A stretch of 64,000 nucleotides of DNA from Euwallacea fornicatus. Taxonomy: Eukaryota; Arthropoda; Insecta; Coleoptera; Curculionidae. Position 1 is the first letter of the stretch, and every line of letters starts with the position of its first letter. The stretch lies in contig NC_089541.1 in NCBI RefSeq assembly GCF_040115645.1, forward strand, positions 3,782,001 through 3,846,000, in the 5' to 3' direction. Below, piece after piece: positions 38,331 to 51,230 of this stretch. Under the pieces are notes generated by a model that made no database searches, was not told the origin of the DNA, and saw only the letters and a list, made by a program, of their open reading frames with translations. A program made the translations under genes and the position numbers.

Positions 38331-38337
38331 ACAAATC

Positions 38338-38596
38338 TAAACGGTAAAAGATCCGCAAGTGTACTTCTAGACATTAATACAGCATTTGACAGTGTCTGGC
38401 ACAGTGGTCTACGTTATAAATTATACAAAGTTCAAACGCCAAAAGACCTATTTCATATAATCAGAAACCTATTGGAAAAGAAACGAATAGTACAAGTACG
38501 AATTGGCGACATTCTTTCTTTTCTTTTTTCTGGTCAATAAAGGCTCTACTTTAATGTATACTGCCGTGATATACAGTGTTACTGGTAATTCGACAT
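38338..38596 (+). mobile_element. Non-LTR retrotransposon (jockey-like) RT fragment, copy 2
   Basis: Clear RT motif: KRSASVLLDINTAFDSVWHS, then GLRYKLYKVQTPKDLFHII, RNLLEKKRIVQVRIGDI, which matches the jockey pattern LDIEKAFDxVWHxGL..KL. The frame is open for about 58 codons (38338-38515) and then breaks. It is the better preserved of two copies. It is cut off by a foldback element at 38597. Confidence 0.75.
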
Positions 38597-39320
38597 ATTG
38601 CTTTGGAGGGATGATGGGGCATGAATTAAAGAGTAAATTGAACCAATATAAGCATATTTCAAAGTTCATTTGTTTATGAGTTTTTTTTAAATTTTAGGTC
38701 TTAATGATTTAAGAGTGATTTTTCAACAAATCCTTTTTGGACTTTTTAACTTTCACTACATAATCACTTGTCTAACGTTATGACCTTCCGTATGGAGTGA
38801 AATATGTCCGGAAACATTTGCATTATGTGAAGATTTAGTTATTATTTAAAATTAAGTGAAATTGTTCATCTAAAGCATTTCGACTATTTTTTTTTGAATC
38901 GCAAATGATTCGTCGGACATGTAATACCTCATTGAACAGCTATTGAAATGAGAACATTTTTAGAGAAATGTGTACGCATGCTACATTGAACATTTTTTGA
39001 AAGCTACTACGAAGAATTTGGGGTAGTTGATCTTCAAAAATTATTTTATGAAAATGTTTACTCAAAGTCTTCATATAATGCAAATGTTTCCGGGCATATT
39101 TCATTCCATACGGAATATCCTAATGTTAGACAAGTTATCAAATAACAAAAGTAAAAAAATCTTTTAAAAATGTTCATAGAAAATCACTCTGACATCATTA
39201 ATACCCTTAAATAAAAAAAGTTGAAATAAATCAAAATCTATCGAGTTTTAGAATATTCATAGATGGGTTCAATTTACTTCTTACCTCATGCCGCATCATC
39301 TCCCCAAAGGATGTATATAT
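38597..39320. mobile_element. Foldback element with arms of about 265 bp
   Basis: The left arm 38597-38860 and right arm 39040-39320 are inverted copies: CTTTGGAGGGATGATGGGGC against CTTTGGGGAGATGATGCGGC, GTAAATTGAACC, GAGTGATTTT, ACTTGTCTAAC, then CCGTATGGAGTGAAATATG and GGAAACATTTGCATTATGTG. The loop (about 180 bp) has no coding capacity. It sits inside the second non-LTR copy. Confidence 0.75.
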
Positions 39321-39559
39321 GTATGCATATATCAACAAAATTATCCATGCTCCACATTCGTTCCTGTCCTTTTAACAAATGTTTTATTACATTTAGCCAT
39401 GATGAAGGCGTAACTTCCTTTAAAACACATTGAAAATATTAATGAGATATTTTCACATTTCTAATATATATGACCACTGGAGGATTTATCAGGCGTCTAG
39501 ACATTTCTTGACCCTTTTTTTGTGTGGTCTATGGCCATGACTAATTTCTTCATTATTCA

Positions 39560-39860
39560 GATGGACTATAAAGGGACAAAACATTTTTGATTGTTGACGT
39601 CTAAATATAAAGGGATCAGTACGAAACCCGAAACATGATGAAACAAGAATAACTGAAAGACGGCAACAAATTCAGGCAAGATGGAAAGATCAATCGTCGG
39701 AACTGGATCATTCCGTACCTGGTTTAGAAGACAAATAAGACAATCCCGCTTTCTTTTTCCTTCAATTTCTCTAGAACATTTCCAAATGTACTTTTTGTCT
39801 TTTTCTTTTCTTTGCGTTTTACCCATGACTATTTATGTATAAATGTAAATGTTTTTATCG
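39560..39860 (+). repeat. Distal part of the split non-LTR copy 2
   Basis: Aligns loosely with 31435-31850: AAAGGGACAAAA, GGGATCAGTACGAAACC, GACAAATAAGACAATCCCGC, then CATTTCCAAATGTAC and TTTTCTTTTCTTTGCGTTTTACCC. A short open frame here (RITERRQQIQARWKDQSSEL) may be a relic of the element's C-terminal coding end. Confidence 0.4.
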
Positions 39861-40606
39861 CATTATTTTGGCCTAATTCCTGGCTAAACTGAACGCGGTG
39901 AAATAGTGCTTCTGTGTAAACAGTGTGAATAGTAAAAGAGTGCTAAAACCGAATGGTAAATAATTTAATTCCGGTAATCTTTTCTGTGTTATTAAAATTC
40001 GACTTTTTGTTTTTGTTTACTGAATTTTTTGTGAGTTTGATGTATCATGTCTGTCGGTGTGCACAAGGTCGACGATTGGTTATAAAAATTTCCTTCTCCA
40101 GAACATTATGAACATCATTTGACGCCGGTTGGTTTGAGAGCGACGCTGAAACATGGCCCCCGTTACAAAAAACTATCTATTATTCCACCCCGATTCAGAA
40201 CAGAGAAAGTACGTTTTTGCGATGTGTCGCGACACACAGACGAGGATTAGACCTATCATATTTCTAAAAGGGGGGGTTTGATGGTGGATTTCAGTTTTAG
40301 ACTCGGTTTATCATTTCTTTCGATTTACCCCGGGAGAAAAGCGTGAAATATGAGGTTCTTGAACACTTTTTTACGTATAAGAAAAATGAATGATTTATCG
40401 TATTCAGAGATTATGGGCGATGTTCAAAATAACGTCGCGTTATTATAGAATGTCACCATTCTTACTACACCGTGCCTTTATGTTCCAATATAATAGAACA
40501 ATCTCCAAGATGAGAGATTCAACTTGAGTAAACATTTTGTCATTAATTTTTGCAAGCATTATCATCATTAATTTCTTTAATGATACAACTTTTATGATCA
40601 AATATA
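39861..40606. other. Intergenic, nothing supported
   Basis: AT-rich, no exon or transposon motif with support. Confidence 0.4.
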
Positions 40607-41623
40607 CAGGGCGCCCACTTAACAGTCCCTTGTATTCCTATGAGCTTAATTGTAATTTCGTAAAAAAGCCAATTATGGAGATGTGTACGAGGTTAATTAA
40701 GGTAAGATTTAAAAAATAGGGGAGACCCTGCAGCATATCCCAGAAAAGCGGGCAGTCGTGCAGTGCCGTTTTTTTAAATGGCATTCTCTACATTTTTTCA
40801 CATGATAAAATCCTCTCTTCAGCGTGCATGTGAGTTTCTAAATTTTCTTAAACTAGTATGCAGTGATTCGAAGTCACGACGTTTTAAAAGAAATTTTAGA
40901 CGTTTGCAGTGCCTCGCAAAAAAATTAATATCGCGTTCGAAATGACGATGAAAATTGTTTATTAAGATCTCGGGTTCGCACACAACGATTTCCTAATAGA
41001 GGATGTCCTGATGTAAGCAATCTAGGAAGTCAAAAGGAGTGTGCTGAACGGACAGGAAGTGTTAGTTATGAAAACAAAAGTCTAAAGAAGAGGGTCTGAT
41101 TAGGAGAATACAAACTGGACATCGCTTTATCAAAAGTATAAAACCCAAGCATTAGTATAAGAGAAATTAGTCAGACGCTGTCAAAGTTCGGTTGGATGAA
41201 CTATCAAAATTTAAAACAAATAACATCGAAATCGTGACAACGCATACCAAACATGCAGACGCATGGCCATAAATGCAGGTACTCCTGAGGTCATTAATGC
41301 TTTCACTAATATTGGATTCCTTTAAACTTTCTAGGTTAATTATCAGGATATTCTCTATTAGGAAATCGTTGCGTGCAAACCCGAGATGCTAATAAGCAAT
41401 CTTCGTAATTATATGAACTGCGATATTAATTTTTTCATGAGGCACTGCTAATGTCTAAAATTTCTTTTAAAACATCATGGCTTGGAGTCACTGCATCCCA
41501 GTGTAAAAAAAATTTAAAAACTAGTACAAACTGAAGAGCGAATTCTGTCACGTAAAGAAAATGCTGATGGCGCTGTTTAAAAAAATTACCCTTTATGATA
41601 CCCCGATTTTTTGAGACACCCTG
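40607..41623. mobile_element. Foldback element, about 1 kb, TA-flanked
   Basis: The left end is CAGGGCGCCC after TA; the right end is GAGACACCCTG before TA. The arms 40770-41015 and 41340-41590 are inverted copies, sharing GACGTTTTAAAAGAAATTTT, GCAGTGCCTC, AAAAAATTAATATCGC, GATCTCGGGTTCGCACACAA and CGATTTCCTAATAGAG. The loop (about 41015-41340) contains no readable transposase. The first 150 bp of the left side do not pair, so that part may be a later change. Confidence 0.65.
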
Positions 41624-44600
41624 TAGGGTTGCCGCTATTTTTGAAAATCTACCTTCATTAGCCTCATATAAACCTCAAATAACTGATTTTTTTATTGAAA
41701 TCACAAATCAATTCATAGGAGTCCGAAGGGTCTGTTAAGAGGACCTGTACAGTAAACAAGTTAAAAATTTCAATATTTATGTTATGCACTTACCACTCTC
41801 ACTTTAGTTGTATCAACAACACTTTACTAAAGCATAGATTGTAGAAGTAGCTTACTCAATCTCTTAAGAGAAACTAGATGCTCGACAATACGGTACATCT
41901 ATATCATTGTTGCTAAAAAATCATGAAACCTTATAGGTGGCTAGTTAAAACACGCATGATCTCCTCTATAAAGGTCATCTCAGGATAATAACAATTAAAT
42001 GTACTACATTTTCATATTAAATTCTAATAATAATCCCAGAAATCGGTAGTTCTCTTGGGCTTAGCATATGATTAATGTTGGAACTTAATGAAATTAATGC
42101 ATAATGGTAATTGATCTATTGTAAAATAGATTATGGAGATTTACTTGTTAAATTAGAATTTTCAAGGAGTTTTTTTTATATGTGAATTCGTCAATTAGTT
42201 AAGCAAAATTAAATTGTTTGTTAAGGAGTGTAATAAGAGAAAAAAAATTTAAATAAAGATTCAAGTATACAAGACAATTAACATTTTATATAATCTGCTA
42301 GTTTGTAGTGCGAAGAACAGAATAATAAATTTTTTCAAAACTTTGCATTACATATATTAATTTTCGGTAAATGCCTTTATTTTTGTGAAAAGATGGGGTA
42401 TTTAGAAAACGTCGTGGATCAAATGTATAATTTATATATTCAAATGATACCAAAGAGGTTTTATTTAGGTTTTGGTGAGCTCGGATTAAAACCCATGAAA
42501 AGTGGTACAGATAGTGATTCCTCAATACTAATGCAACTAGCAAGTTTTGTTTAAACTTACTTTTCCCATTTTCTCGTAAACCTCAAGTTATACAAAAATT
42601 CTAATCCAAAATAAAACGCAGCTAAGCAGTTGGCTGAAATTTAATTATAACACTGCCATAATTAAAAATTTTAATTTTCATTCAAAAATAAAATTTTAAA
42701 TATACGCAATAAAAGATCTATATGACAAAAAATATCTTATGAGCCCTCCTTGTGAGTTTTAATTTACCTTCAATATATCAAGGTCCAAACAACTTTATCT
42801 TGAAAGTATTCACGAAAATCAAGAAACTAACCGTACTATCATTTTTTATTTATTCTCGTGTTAAAGTTATCTAGATTTTAATTTTTCGGTTCTTAGAGCA
42901 TGTTCGAATTCGTCTTCCGGAAAGTAATACTTTACCCAGAACCTAATTTTTATCGTGAAAATTTATGTTCATAAGTTCAGATGAACTAATTATGAAACAT
43001 TTGAGAAACCTTTTGAGAGTAATTTTTGTTAGACGTGAGATCTCTGACTGTGAGAGTAAGCTATCGATAAAGTTAAATTTTGCCCAGAACTCAAATTTTG
43101 AGATGAAGTCCTGATCTATGGGGTCAAGATATAAACCATGAAGTTTGGATTAACTAAGGGCCGAATTATTGAAGGGCTGTCAAGTTTAAATGAATTATAC
43201 AGTCCTGTTAATTTGAAGATCGAGCCTCGGAATTAATTCCTCGTTCACAGTACGTTAATAATTTGGCACTAAAGATAAAATTGATATTACAGAAAAGTTT
43301 GTCTGGAAAATAATTTCCATGGAAATCGAGCATCCAACCAATGTTCCATCTTTCTTCTTTCGTTTCCAAAGAAATTAAAGTCATCTTGATAAAGCTACTT
43401 GAACATTCATTTCCCGGCATTTAAGGCCATAGATCAGAGTACTGACAAACATTATCTGAAAGGTAATTCACCTTTCGTTTACCGCTAGTTAGTTATCTTC
43501 TTAGCGGAGCTACCTGAATATTATTTCTGCGGCCCTTAGTTTCGAAATGGGTTCACTAACAAAGAGAATCATTTTCATATAGAAGCAATATTTCAGATAA
43601 CGTTCAAATTAAAATTATATTTGGTGATAATAGAGTACTTAACAGAGGGTAAAGTTATAACATGATTTTAATTTTAGAGCTGAATTCAACATCCATGAAC
43701 ATTTCGAAGTAGTCAAGAATTTTTTGAGACTCTGCAGAAAAGGATATCTATATGGTTAACTCTGCTACAGCTAAACTAATAACTGATCCATAAGAAATAA
43801 ATTATATCATCAACGATGGAAGCTCGGGAAGCTGCTTTTAGAGCTTGCAAATTTCTTTAATGTCGATAAATCAAGGTTGAGCTAACTTGGTCGAGTGGAT
43901 AATTTCTTTAGAGTCTACAAAAAAGAATAGAAATTTATTGGTTTTCATGGCTTCGATCGATTGGCTCTTAGATCCTATATATCAAAGTCCTGATAACTTA
44001 ATCAAGAGGACGTTTTCCATGAAAATGGAGAAATTGATCACATGTCTTTTTTCGATATCCTTACCAGTTAAAGTTACCAGGCGATTGATAAGTCGATCCT
44101 TAGTGTGATAAAGCTTTAAGACAATTATGCGGCTAAGGGTAATTCAGATGATTAACCTTAACGAATTTCAGAGCCTACAAGAGTAAAAATACATATGTAA
44201 ATCATATTAAGCTTAATTTTTTTAAAGTGAACTGGAATCTACAGAAACCATCGGCTTTTTAGCCGATTAAAATTTAACCACAGTTGAACCTGAAGAGTTA
44301 GGGCATAAATGATATTTTCGATTTCAACAATGCAAGACTCCATCTAGGGGGTTACACTGGATTCAGAATATATTTCAAAGTTTACAACTTTACACCTTGA
44401 ACCTAGGTTCCTGTAAGAAGCAGATAGAGCTATTTCAATCAATTAATTTCAAGAGTTTGTAGAGCAGGTTCGATGAACATACCAAAGCTATTCTAGCCAC
44501 TATTATTTTCAATAAAAAAGGATCAATTCAAATTGGATTTATAATCTAAAGGAGTCAAATTTGGGGGTATATTGTGGGGGAAAACGATTAACCTTGTCAA

Positions 44601-44960
44601 ATAAGTTATCTCTATCTAGAGCCTTAATTTAAGATTCGATTACTCTTGCGGTCATGCTTGAGTTGGAGTAATTGTCAACATAGGATAGTGCAGGTTCTCT
44701 AATGGTGGTAGTACCAAGAATCACTGAGGGTCAAATTTGGCCTTTGAATGAGGGTTTATGTTTGAAAATTAACAAAGGATTATTTGAGAATAATCTGTTT
44801 TTTTTTCTTCGTCGTGTTTCCACAACATGAATGATTATTCGTTAAAACCGTCTATTCATTTTATTCTAAATCTATTTAGATTTACACACGTATAGTGTTC
44901 AGTCCCATTCACGTCCACATACAAGAATACAAGCGGAGACATTTTAAGTAGAAGGTGAAT
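41624..44960. other. No gene; possible very old repeat field at 42840-44750
   Basis: No exon is supported. Between 42.8 and 44.75 kb phrases such as TTTAGAGTCTACAAAAAA / TTCAGAGCCTACAAGAG and GTTAAAGTTAT..GATTTTAATTTT..AGAGC recur at irregular distance. This may be a decayed satellite or several relics of one element. Confidence 0.25.
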
Positions 44961-44989
44961 CTTATTTGCACCAAAAAGACAGGTTGCGT

Positions 44990-45110
44990 TTTCAATTTGC
45001 TCGTGGTTGAACGGGAAAATTACATTATTTATCTTCGTTGGTGACAAATTGGAAAGCCCCGAGAAAGCTTTATTTGTCGGTGCGAAACGAAAACTATTAG
45101 CGCCTCGCAA
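44990..45110. repeat. One of two related segments (partner at 47950-48035)
   Basis: GGTGACAAATTG, AAAGCC, GTGCGAAA and GAAAACTATTAGC occur in the same order and spacing here and at 47950-48035 over about 75 bp. The repeat family is unknown, with no TIRs seen. Confidence 0.35.
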
Positions 45111-45553
45111 AAAAGGTGGACCAACGGAGAAATAGGGAAGTTTCTGTCGAATGGAAATGCTGCTCTACTTCCTATGGATGCTGAAATTGTGATGTCAAAT
45201 ACTCCTAATTCCACAATGTAAAGAAAAACAATAATTGGGATATAACTTATTTCTAAAAAAGAGGTACAAGAAGTAACGCGCTTAAAGTACCCGGAATCTG
45301 GTAAAAGCCCTTATTTTGGGTTCATTATAGTTAAGCGGCCCATTCGCTCTCCTTAATGGCAGTTTTACATTAGGGAGTTACTTTTGCTCTTGGCTGGGGC
45401 AAATGCAACTAGAAGGAAAGACGTTTAACGTGAAACTAAATTTTGAGAAAGTGGGTTAAGGTCGGGTATTCGAAGCGAGAACGAAGAAAGGTGATGTAAA
45501 AAAACGGTCTTGTGAATGAGAAGTTAAAGAAGTTAATAATCAATTGTTATATA

Positions 45554-45738
45554 CAGGGTGTTTCATAAACATACCGACAAGCAATCAGAGAATGTAGAGC
45601 TCATAAAAACAAGTATTTCGAACGAATAAAGTTAGCTTAGAAATCGTTTCGATAAGTTAGTATTGTTCATTCTAAATACTTGTTTTTATGAGCTCTACAT
45701 TCTCTGAATGTTTGTCGGTATGTTTATGAGACACCCTG
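45554..45738. mobile_element. Near-perfect foldback MITE, TA target duplication
   Basis: 185 bp flanked by TATA...TATA. The arms begin CAGGGTGTTTCATAAACATA and run about 70 bp with only a few mismatches through ACCGACAA, CAGAGAATGTAGAGCTCATA and AAAACAAGTATTT. The loop is about 45 bp. The high arm identity means a recent insertion or one kept by foldback conversion. Confidence 0.85.
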
Positions 45739-46555
45739 TATATAGTGCGGTTTTAAATTCCCCCCTGTTAACTTTTTAATAACTTTTTAATAAACAATTA
45801 TATAAAAAAATATAGCTGCATTAAATAGAATAAAAAATACTATTTTTTGGCATTTGTTTATTTTTTTAATTGTTGTTTACGTTACCGGTAGGACGAAATT
45901 ATCCATTTTTTAACTTGAACCATGAGTCAAGTCATACCTCAAATTAAGGGTCTTTCAAAACTGCATTCAATTGTGTGACTATCAAAACATTTAGCAACCA
46001 AAAAGATAAGATAATGGTGATAAAACTTGTAGATTTTTAAATTCTGAACATGATGCCGTCGAGAAAATTGGCTTTAAATTAAGTAAATTTTTGAGACTTA
46101 CAGTTATACAACTTTGAAAGCATATTTTGGCGATTATGGGGAATTTCTTATAAAACACGTCAAACTATAGCTTATTAGGTCCTCTATGATCTCCAGACAA
46201 CTAATTTCGCAATTTACAGTGGTTAGCGCACAATACCGATTTCCGTGGAACTTTGCAGCTGTCAAATTATTCCGAATAACCAGGAAATCGTTAAGTTTAA
46301 AGATAAGACACCTTGACCAAACTGACCATAAAATTTAACGAGAAATCCAAAAAGAAGAAAAAAATCGGAGCGTTCCATTCAAAATAAGGAAGTTACATAT
46401 CGTTACATTTTTTGGGGCCATCATTGGGCACATTGGAAAGTAATTTCTGGAAATACGACTTTATGTACTGTGTGCTCCTGCAGAATAAAAAACTTGTTAA
46501 CTTTATTGGTATGGAAGCTAAGAAGGTGGGATGCACTGTTGCAGGAGTCTATATA

Positions 46556-46843
46556 TTGGGTGTTTCAGTTTTAGTCTGCATAACTTTAACAGCGTATGGA
46601 CGCCCAAAAATATGTTTTTCCAGTAAAACACATGCGCCGTTTATAGCCGTTAACAAGTCCAAAATTTTGTTAAAGACTATATAACCCTTTTTGAATTTTT
46701 TTTTCATTTTTTAAATAAAGTTTGAACCACTTGTATCTGCTAAAAGAAGCCTTATTGGAAGTTGTTTTATACAGCAAACTGATATAATTTTCGGACGTTC
46801 CATATTCCGTTAAAGTTATGCGAATTAAAACTGAAACACCCCG
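46556..46843. mobile_element. MITE with CAGTTTTAGT-type TIRs, TA-flanked
   Basis: The left arm starts TTGGGTGTTTCAGTTTTAGT; the right arm, reversed, starts CGGGGTGTTTCAGTTTTAAT. Both continue GCATAACTTTAAC and a TATGGA-CG segment. It is flanked by TA on both sides. The interior is non-coding. It is a second MITE family, older than the one at 45554. Confidence 0.75.
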
Positions 46844-48397
46844 TATTTTTGGGAATTCCTTGCTTCCCTCTACCAGATAAATATACGTTAAAGCCAACCC
46901 TTGTGGTTTGTCCAATTTTCGATTCTTCTCTCCTCCATCGCATCCAATAAACTCTCAGCCTTTCAGCGGCGTATAAATCAAGATTTAATTTTCTTATACA
47001 CCCAAGACATAATTTATCGATCAAATCAAGTTGAAGTGGATGCAGAGAGCGCCCCGGGGAGTTTCAATTTTAAGGGAAAACAATCAAATAAATTTCTGGC
47101 GGAAATATCAATTTGCAAATAAAACAATAAATTGCAAACACTTCAATATTTATGCCTTGCCAAACGGTCGTGCTCTCCATCGGGAACTTTTAGATAAAAT
47201 CTGCGGCCAAAATAATAAAATACGGTCTCTATATCGTATAAAAGAACTTAGTTGCTTGTTCTTCCCCAGTGAATGTTTAGAGTTTTACTTCCATTTTAAT
47301 TCTTTAATAACACAAGCGAATAGAGGAAGTTTGAGCGTATTAAACAATCGATATTCTCAAATGAACCAGCATGTCTAGTAATTAAATTAGTTTTCCTTTA
47401 TCAGATTTTACCTCGAAAATATAATTCAGGATTATATTATTAGCTCTGGCACATTATGAGTTCCGACTAAACCCCGGCTTCCCATGTCAAAGTTTCCTCA
47501 TTACATGTCTTTAATTCCTGAATACACACTTTTATTTGGCTTCAAAGTTCTAAGCTTTTATCAGGACGGGCTTATACAGATTAAGAGGATTTTATTTACA
47601 AGAGAGAACCTGCTAAGCCTGGATAAAGGGCTCGTAATGAAAAGTACACAATATAATAGTGGTTAGTTAACGGAAAATATAGCTTCCACGGTCCACGGTC
47701 GGAAAGGGCTTGTTGGTTAAGGTTGAATAGGTAGGAGGTTGCTCTTTTCGTTTTTGTGAGATTTCTCTACAAATTTACGGTGGGAGAGAGAATTCGGGTA
47801 AAGTGCCGTCCGCAAGGAAATAACGTTTAAACACCTAAGATATATCATATTGATCCGCATTTATGGCATTTAAAGGTTATTCCAGTCACTTTGGAATTCT
47901 TAAACAGATTCCTGAAGTAAATTTAAGAACTTCTCGTTACACTCGACGAATATTACATTACTATTTTCCCCAGGTGACAAATTGAAATGCCGGAAAGAGG
48001 TTTTCGTGCGAAAGGAAACTATTAGCAGCCAACAAAGAGCCTGCTATAAGAAAGTTACATGCTTTTGAGTGGGAAAATGATTTTTCTGCGCTCAAAAATG
48101 AGGTTTCGAGTGGGTACAGAATGGCGAATCTCTTTGTTAAAAAAGCCGTTATAATAACGCTCAATATTTACTGGATACTTTTGATGATAAAGGTGTGGGA
48201 TTTCAGTGAGACAGTCCCAGTAGAACGATGAGCAGAACATCAATCCGTTTCTTAGGGACACATGATAGGAGATTTAAAAAAAACTGTATCAACATTTCAC
48301 CACGCTAGGCTCAAGGCTAGTTGGTAGACTGTTGTTCGAATTCTGTTTGGACTTTTCGCCTATATCGACGGATTGATATTTGATTTGGGATTAACTG
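46844..48397. other. Intergenic, holds the second copy of the 44990 repeat
   Basis: No supported gene. 47950-48035 is the partner of the segment at 44990-45110. Confidence 0.35.
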
Positions 48398-49500
48398 CAG
48401 GGTGTCTCAGAATGGTGGTGCAAAATTCGAAGACATTAAAGAGAACGTTGCGATAGAAAATGTTTACATATAAACCCCAAGTTGAAAACGAACCGTTTTG
48501 GCTCGGAAATAATTTTTGTCCAATAATGTTTTCTTGCCGACACAAAGAGACATCGGTATGTAATTAATTTTCTATCAAAGGCAACGCAAAAATAAGAAAA
48601 TTATGGTTGTGGTTTAAAATGGCGACCCCTTACCTCGTTACATAAATCTGTCTGTAGAATTATCGAATCACGCATCCTTTCTAGCATGTGTGGATCCTGC
48701 TGAACGAAAAGACAGGTTGCCATTACTCTTCCTAACAGTTTGGTGGTGACAGGGGTTTCATAGACCAAGGGCTTGAATCCCAGAGATGCATTCCCAGAGG
48801 TAAAAATCCTAAGAACTTAAATCGGGACTTCGTGCTAGCTAATAGAAATCTTTCCATCGAGCGCCCAAAAAATTCTAGGGTTAAGTGATTCTGCACATGG
48901 CGGGGGTAATGTAGAGGTGCATTTTCATGTTGAAACAACATTGTATCTTGTATCTCTACAGGAACGTTTTAATAAACCTTATCAATAAAAATACTTTAAG
49001 TATCGATGTCTTTTAGTGTCAATGCTAAGGCATTTCATTTTGGACAAACATTGATCCAGACACAAAACGGGTGATTTTCGATTAGGCGTTTACAAGCAAA
49101 AATTTTGTACAGCGATTTTCCCTACAACTTTCTCATGTTTGACACCATCTTTTTGAACACTCCTGTAAATCTGTGGTGATAAAAGAACGTCAAATCAGTG
49201 GCTGTAAAATCCAGTAGTTACAGTATCAGCAGCTACATCCTTGATTAGAATGATTTTTAACAGAACAGTTAAAAAAATACCGAAATCGGTAAAATGGCGA
49301 CAATAGTTCAACTAGATCCAGATGGACGTCAACAACACAAATTGTGGAGCGTTAAAGCGTCCACCAAAAGTCTTTTCCGGTACTTTACTTTTCGTACATG
49401 ATCCACAGGGTCTTGTCCAATCATTAATGCTTTTGTTCAATCTCGATCATTGACAATATTTTTAATTCTTTCTATATGTTGCTTGTCCACTTATATGTGA
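48398..49500 (-). mobile_element. Decayed DUF4817-type transposon fragment
   Basis: Starts with a CAGGGTGTCTCAG terminus at 48398. A minus-strand remnant at 48941-48732 reads MLFQHENAPLHYPRHVQNHL followed by TLEFFGRSMERF, i.e. the FQQDGAPPHYxxxVRxxL..FPGRWIGR pattern of this family. The right terminus is not found; the end given is approximate. Confidence 0.5.
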
Positions 49501-50264
49501 GACATTGTGTGCGTTATTGAAAACTTTGTACTCTTGAGTGAAAGAGGAGCATAAGAGCTTACTCTTTGGAACTTCAAGTTAACATCTCTTTCAGGTGAAG
49601 AGATACCCGATCTAATAATAACTACTTTAGGACATTACCAATATATGCTATGCTAGCCAGATTTTCGAATAGCTACAAATAAAATGTGAATTTATGACGA
49701 TCGCTAGCTGTCCTTTAAGAGCACATCTGAATTTCACTCCAAAAGCTCATAAAATTCGGTTTTTGCTAAAATCTAAATCAATTATCAAAGTATTATATTG
49801 TCGAATAAGTTAAAATAATCTGCGAAAAAAATATAGAAATTTGTTGATTGCTCTTGAGAGCTTAAATGTCTCATAACTTGTAGTGGTATGACACGCACTG
49901 GGGAATTTCGCAATTTTTTGTGTGATATGTTTATAACAACAAAGTATTGGACGGAAAATAATAATTTGAAAAAAATAAAAAAGAGAAAAAGCACTATCAA
50001 TATACAACTGCGATTGTATAAAAGGTGAATTAGAAAACTTGTTGAATGTTTGTGAATGCTTTTGAAATAATTTTGAAATTAAAGACATTGAAATGTTTTG
50101 AACACGATCTATTAGAATTGGGATAATTTGCCTCTCTCTTAAATCCGACAAGAAAACCAAATTCGTAAAGCCCTCTTTATATACTCCACGAATTTCGAGG
50201 GTCGAAGATCGAGGGTTCGAAATTTATTTATTTTTTACTAGTACTATACACTCTACTCTTGACA
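49501..50264. other. Intergenic, nothing supported
   Basis: AT-rich; the minus-strand ORFs near 49785-50160 are low-complexity and look like chance. Confidence 0.4.
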
Positions 50265-51015
50265 CAGGGTGGTCCTAAACTAATGGGCTAAAGATTATCT
50301 AAATATGCTTTCCGAAGCATGTTACTAGCTGGCTAAATTTCTCTTACACTGAAGTGAACAATTCTAATATACAAAATGTTACTGTTGCTTATAGGTCTTA
50401 CAATAGTTGGGACATTTCATCTAAATTTTGATATGAAGATAATCATTTAGTTTCTGTGTGAATCGCAACTGGCAACGGATCTGTATGGATCATAACCGAA
50501 TCTTAGAAAATTATGATAAAAAAACACTAAACACGTTTATATATTCAATAGTGAATTAAATTTCTTGCAAAGAAATAGTCAATGGTGTAATTCAAAAGAG
50601 TTAGGGAGGGTAAAAAGGTATCTGACTATATCGAAAGTGTTACCCTATAGATTGTAATGATCGCTTATCGATCTGCTGATTGAAAAATTAAAATAGACGA
50701 TAGATTTAGGCAAATCGTGCCATTTTTGCAAAAAGAGCATGTGAGTTACATTTTCAAGCAAATGCAATGTAATCACATTCCACATTTAATTCCAACATTC
50801 GTTTAAGAGAAGCAGTTTCCATAAAAATTGCTAACTTCCATTTCCCTGAGAACCCGCATTTATCCTTGATAGAGTTAACTTTATTCAAATTGTTTAGTAA
50901 GATAATCAGTTGTAACTTAGCCTTTGGGAATAAATATAGTTTTTAAATCGGATTTTTCGATGCTCGATTTATAACTTGTGTATGAAGGTTAGTTTAGTAG
51001 TTAGGTCCCACCCTG
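50265..51015. mobile_element. MITE-like element with CAGGGTGG ends
   Basis: The left end is CAGGGTGGTCCTAAACTAATGGGC; the right, reversed, is CAGGGTGGGACCTAACTACTAAAC. The two ends share the terminal octamer and a looser inner match. 751 bp, no transposase motifs. A TA follows the right end. Confidence 0.5.
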
Positions 51016-51018
51016 TAG

Positions 51019-51230
51019 AATTCACTAGCTATTTTAAGGTTAATTCGAAAAACGATTTCGAAATTTGAGGCACTTATATGGGAAAAATCTGTGAGTGAAA
51101 GTATTGCTGATGCTTCAGAACGTTTGCTGACAGATATAGATTTGCTGAAAACAAAATCTGTGTCTATGTTAAAGAATAATACCAAAAACTCTTTACTAAC
51201 TTCTTCAAGGGGCAATTCATCATTGTTCGC
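51019..51230 (+). CDS. Possible exon of an unknown protein
   Basis: An open frame begins just after the MITE end and runs past a possible donor (CACAG|GTTTCT near 51230); an AAG acceptor lies near 51038. It reads KFEALIWEKSVSESIADASE, then RLLTDIDLLKTKSVSMLKN, an amphipathic, coiled-coil-like stretch. The ORF itself ends at 51324. The minus strand is also open here, so this is weak. I do not recognise the protein. Confidence 0.22.

Noticed and set aside
49785..50160. Overlapping minus-strand ORFs of 71 and 116 codons
   Set aside because: Residue mix is rich in F, I, S and L with no motif, as expected of AT-rich non-coding DNA.
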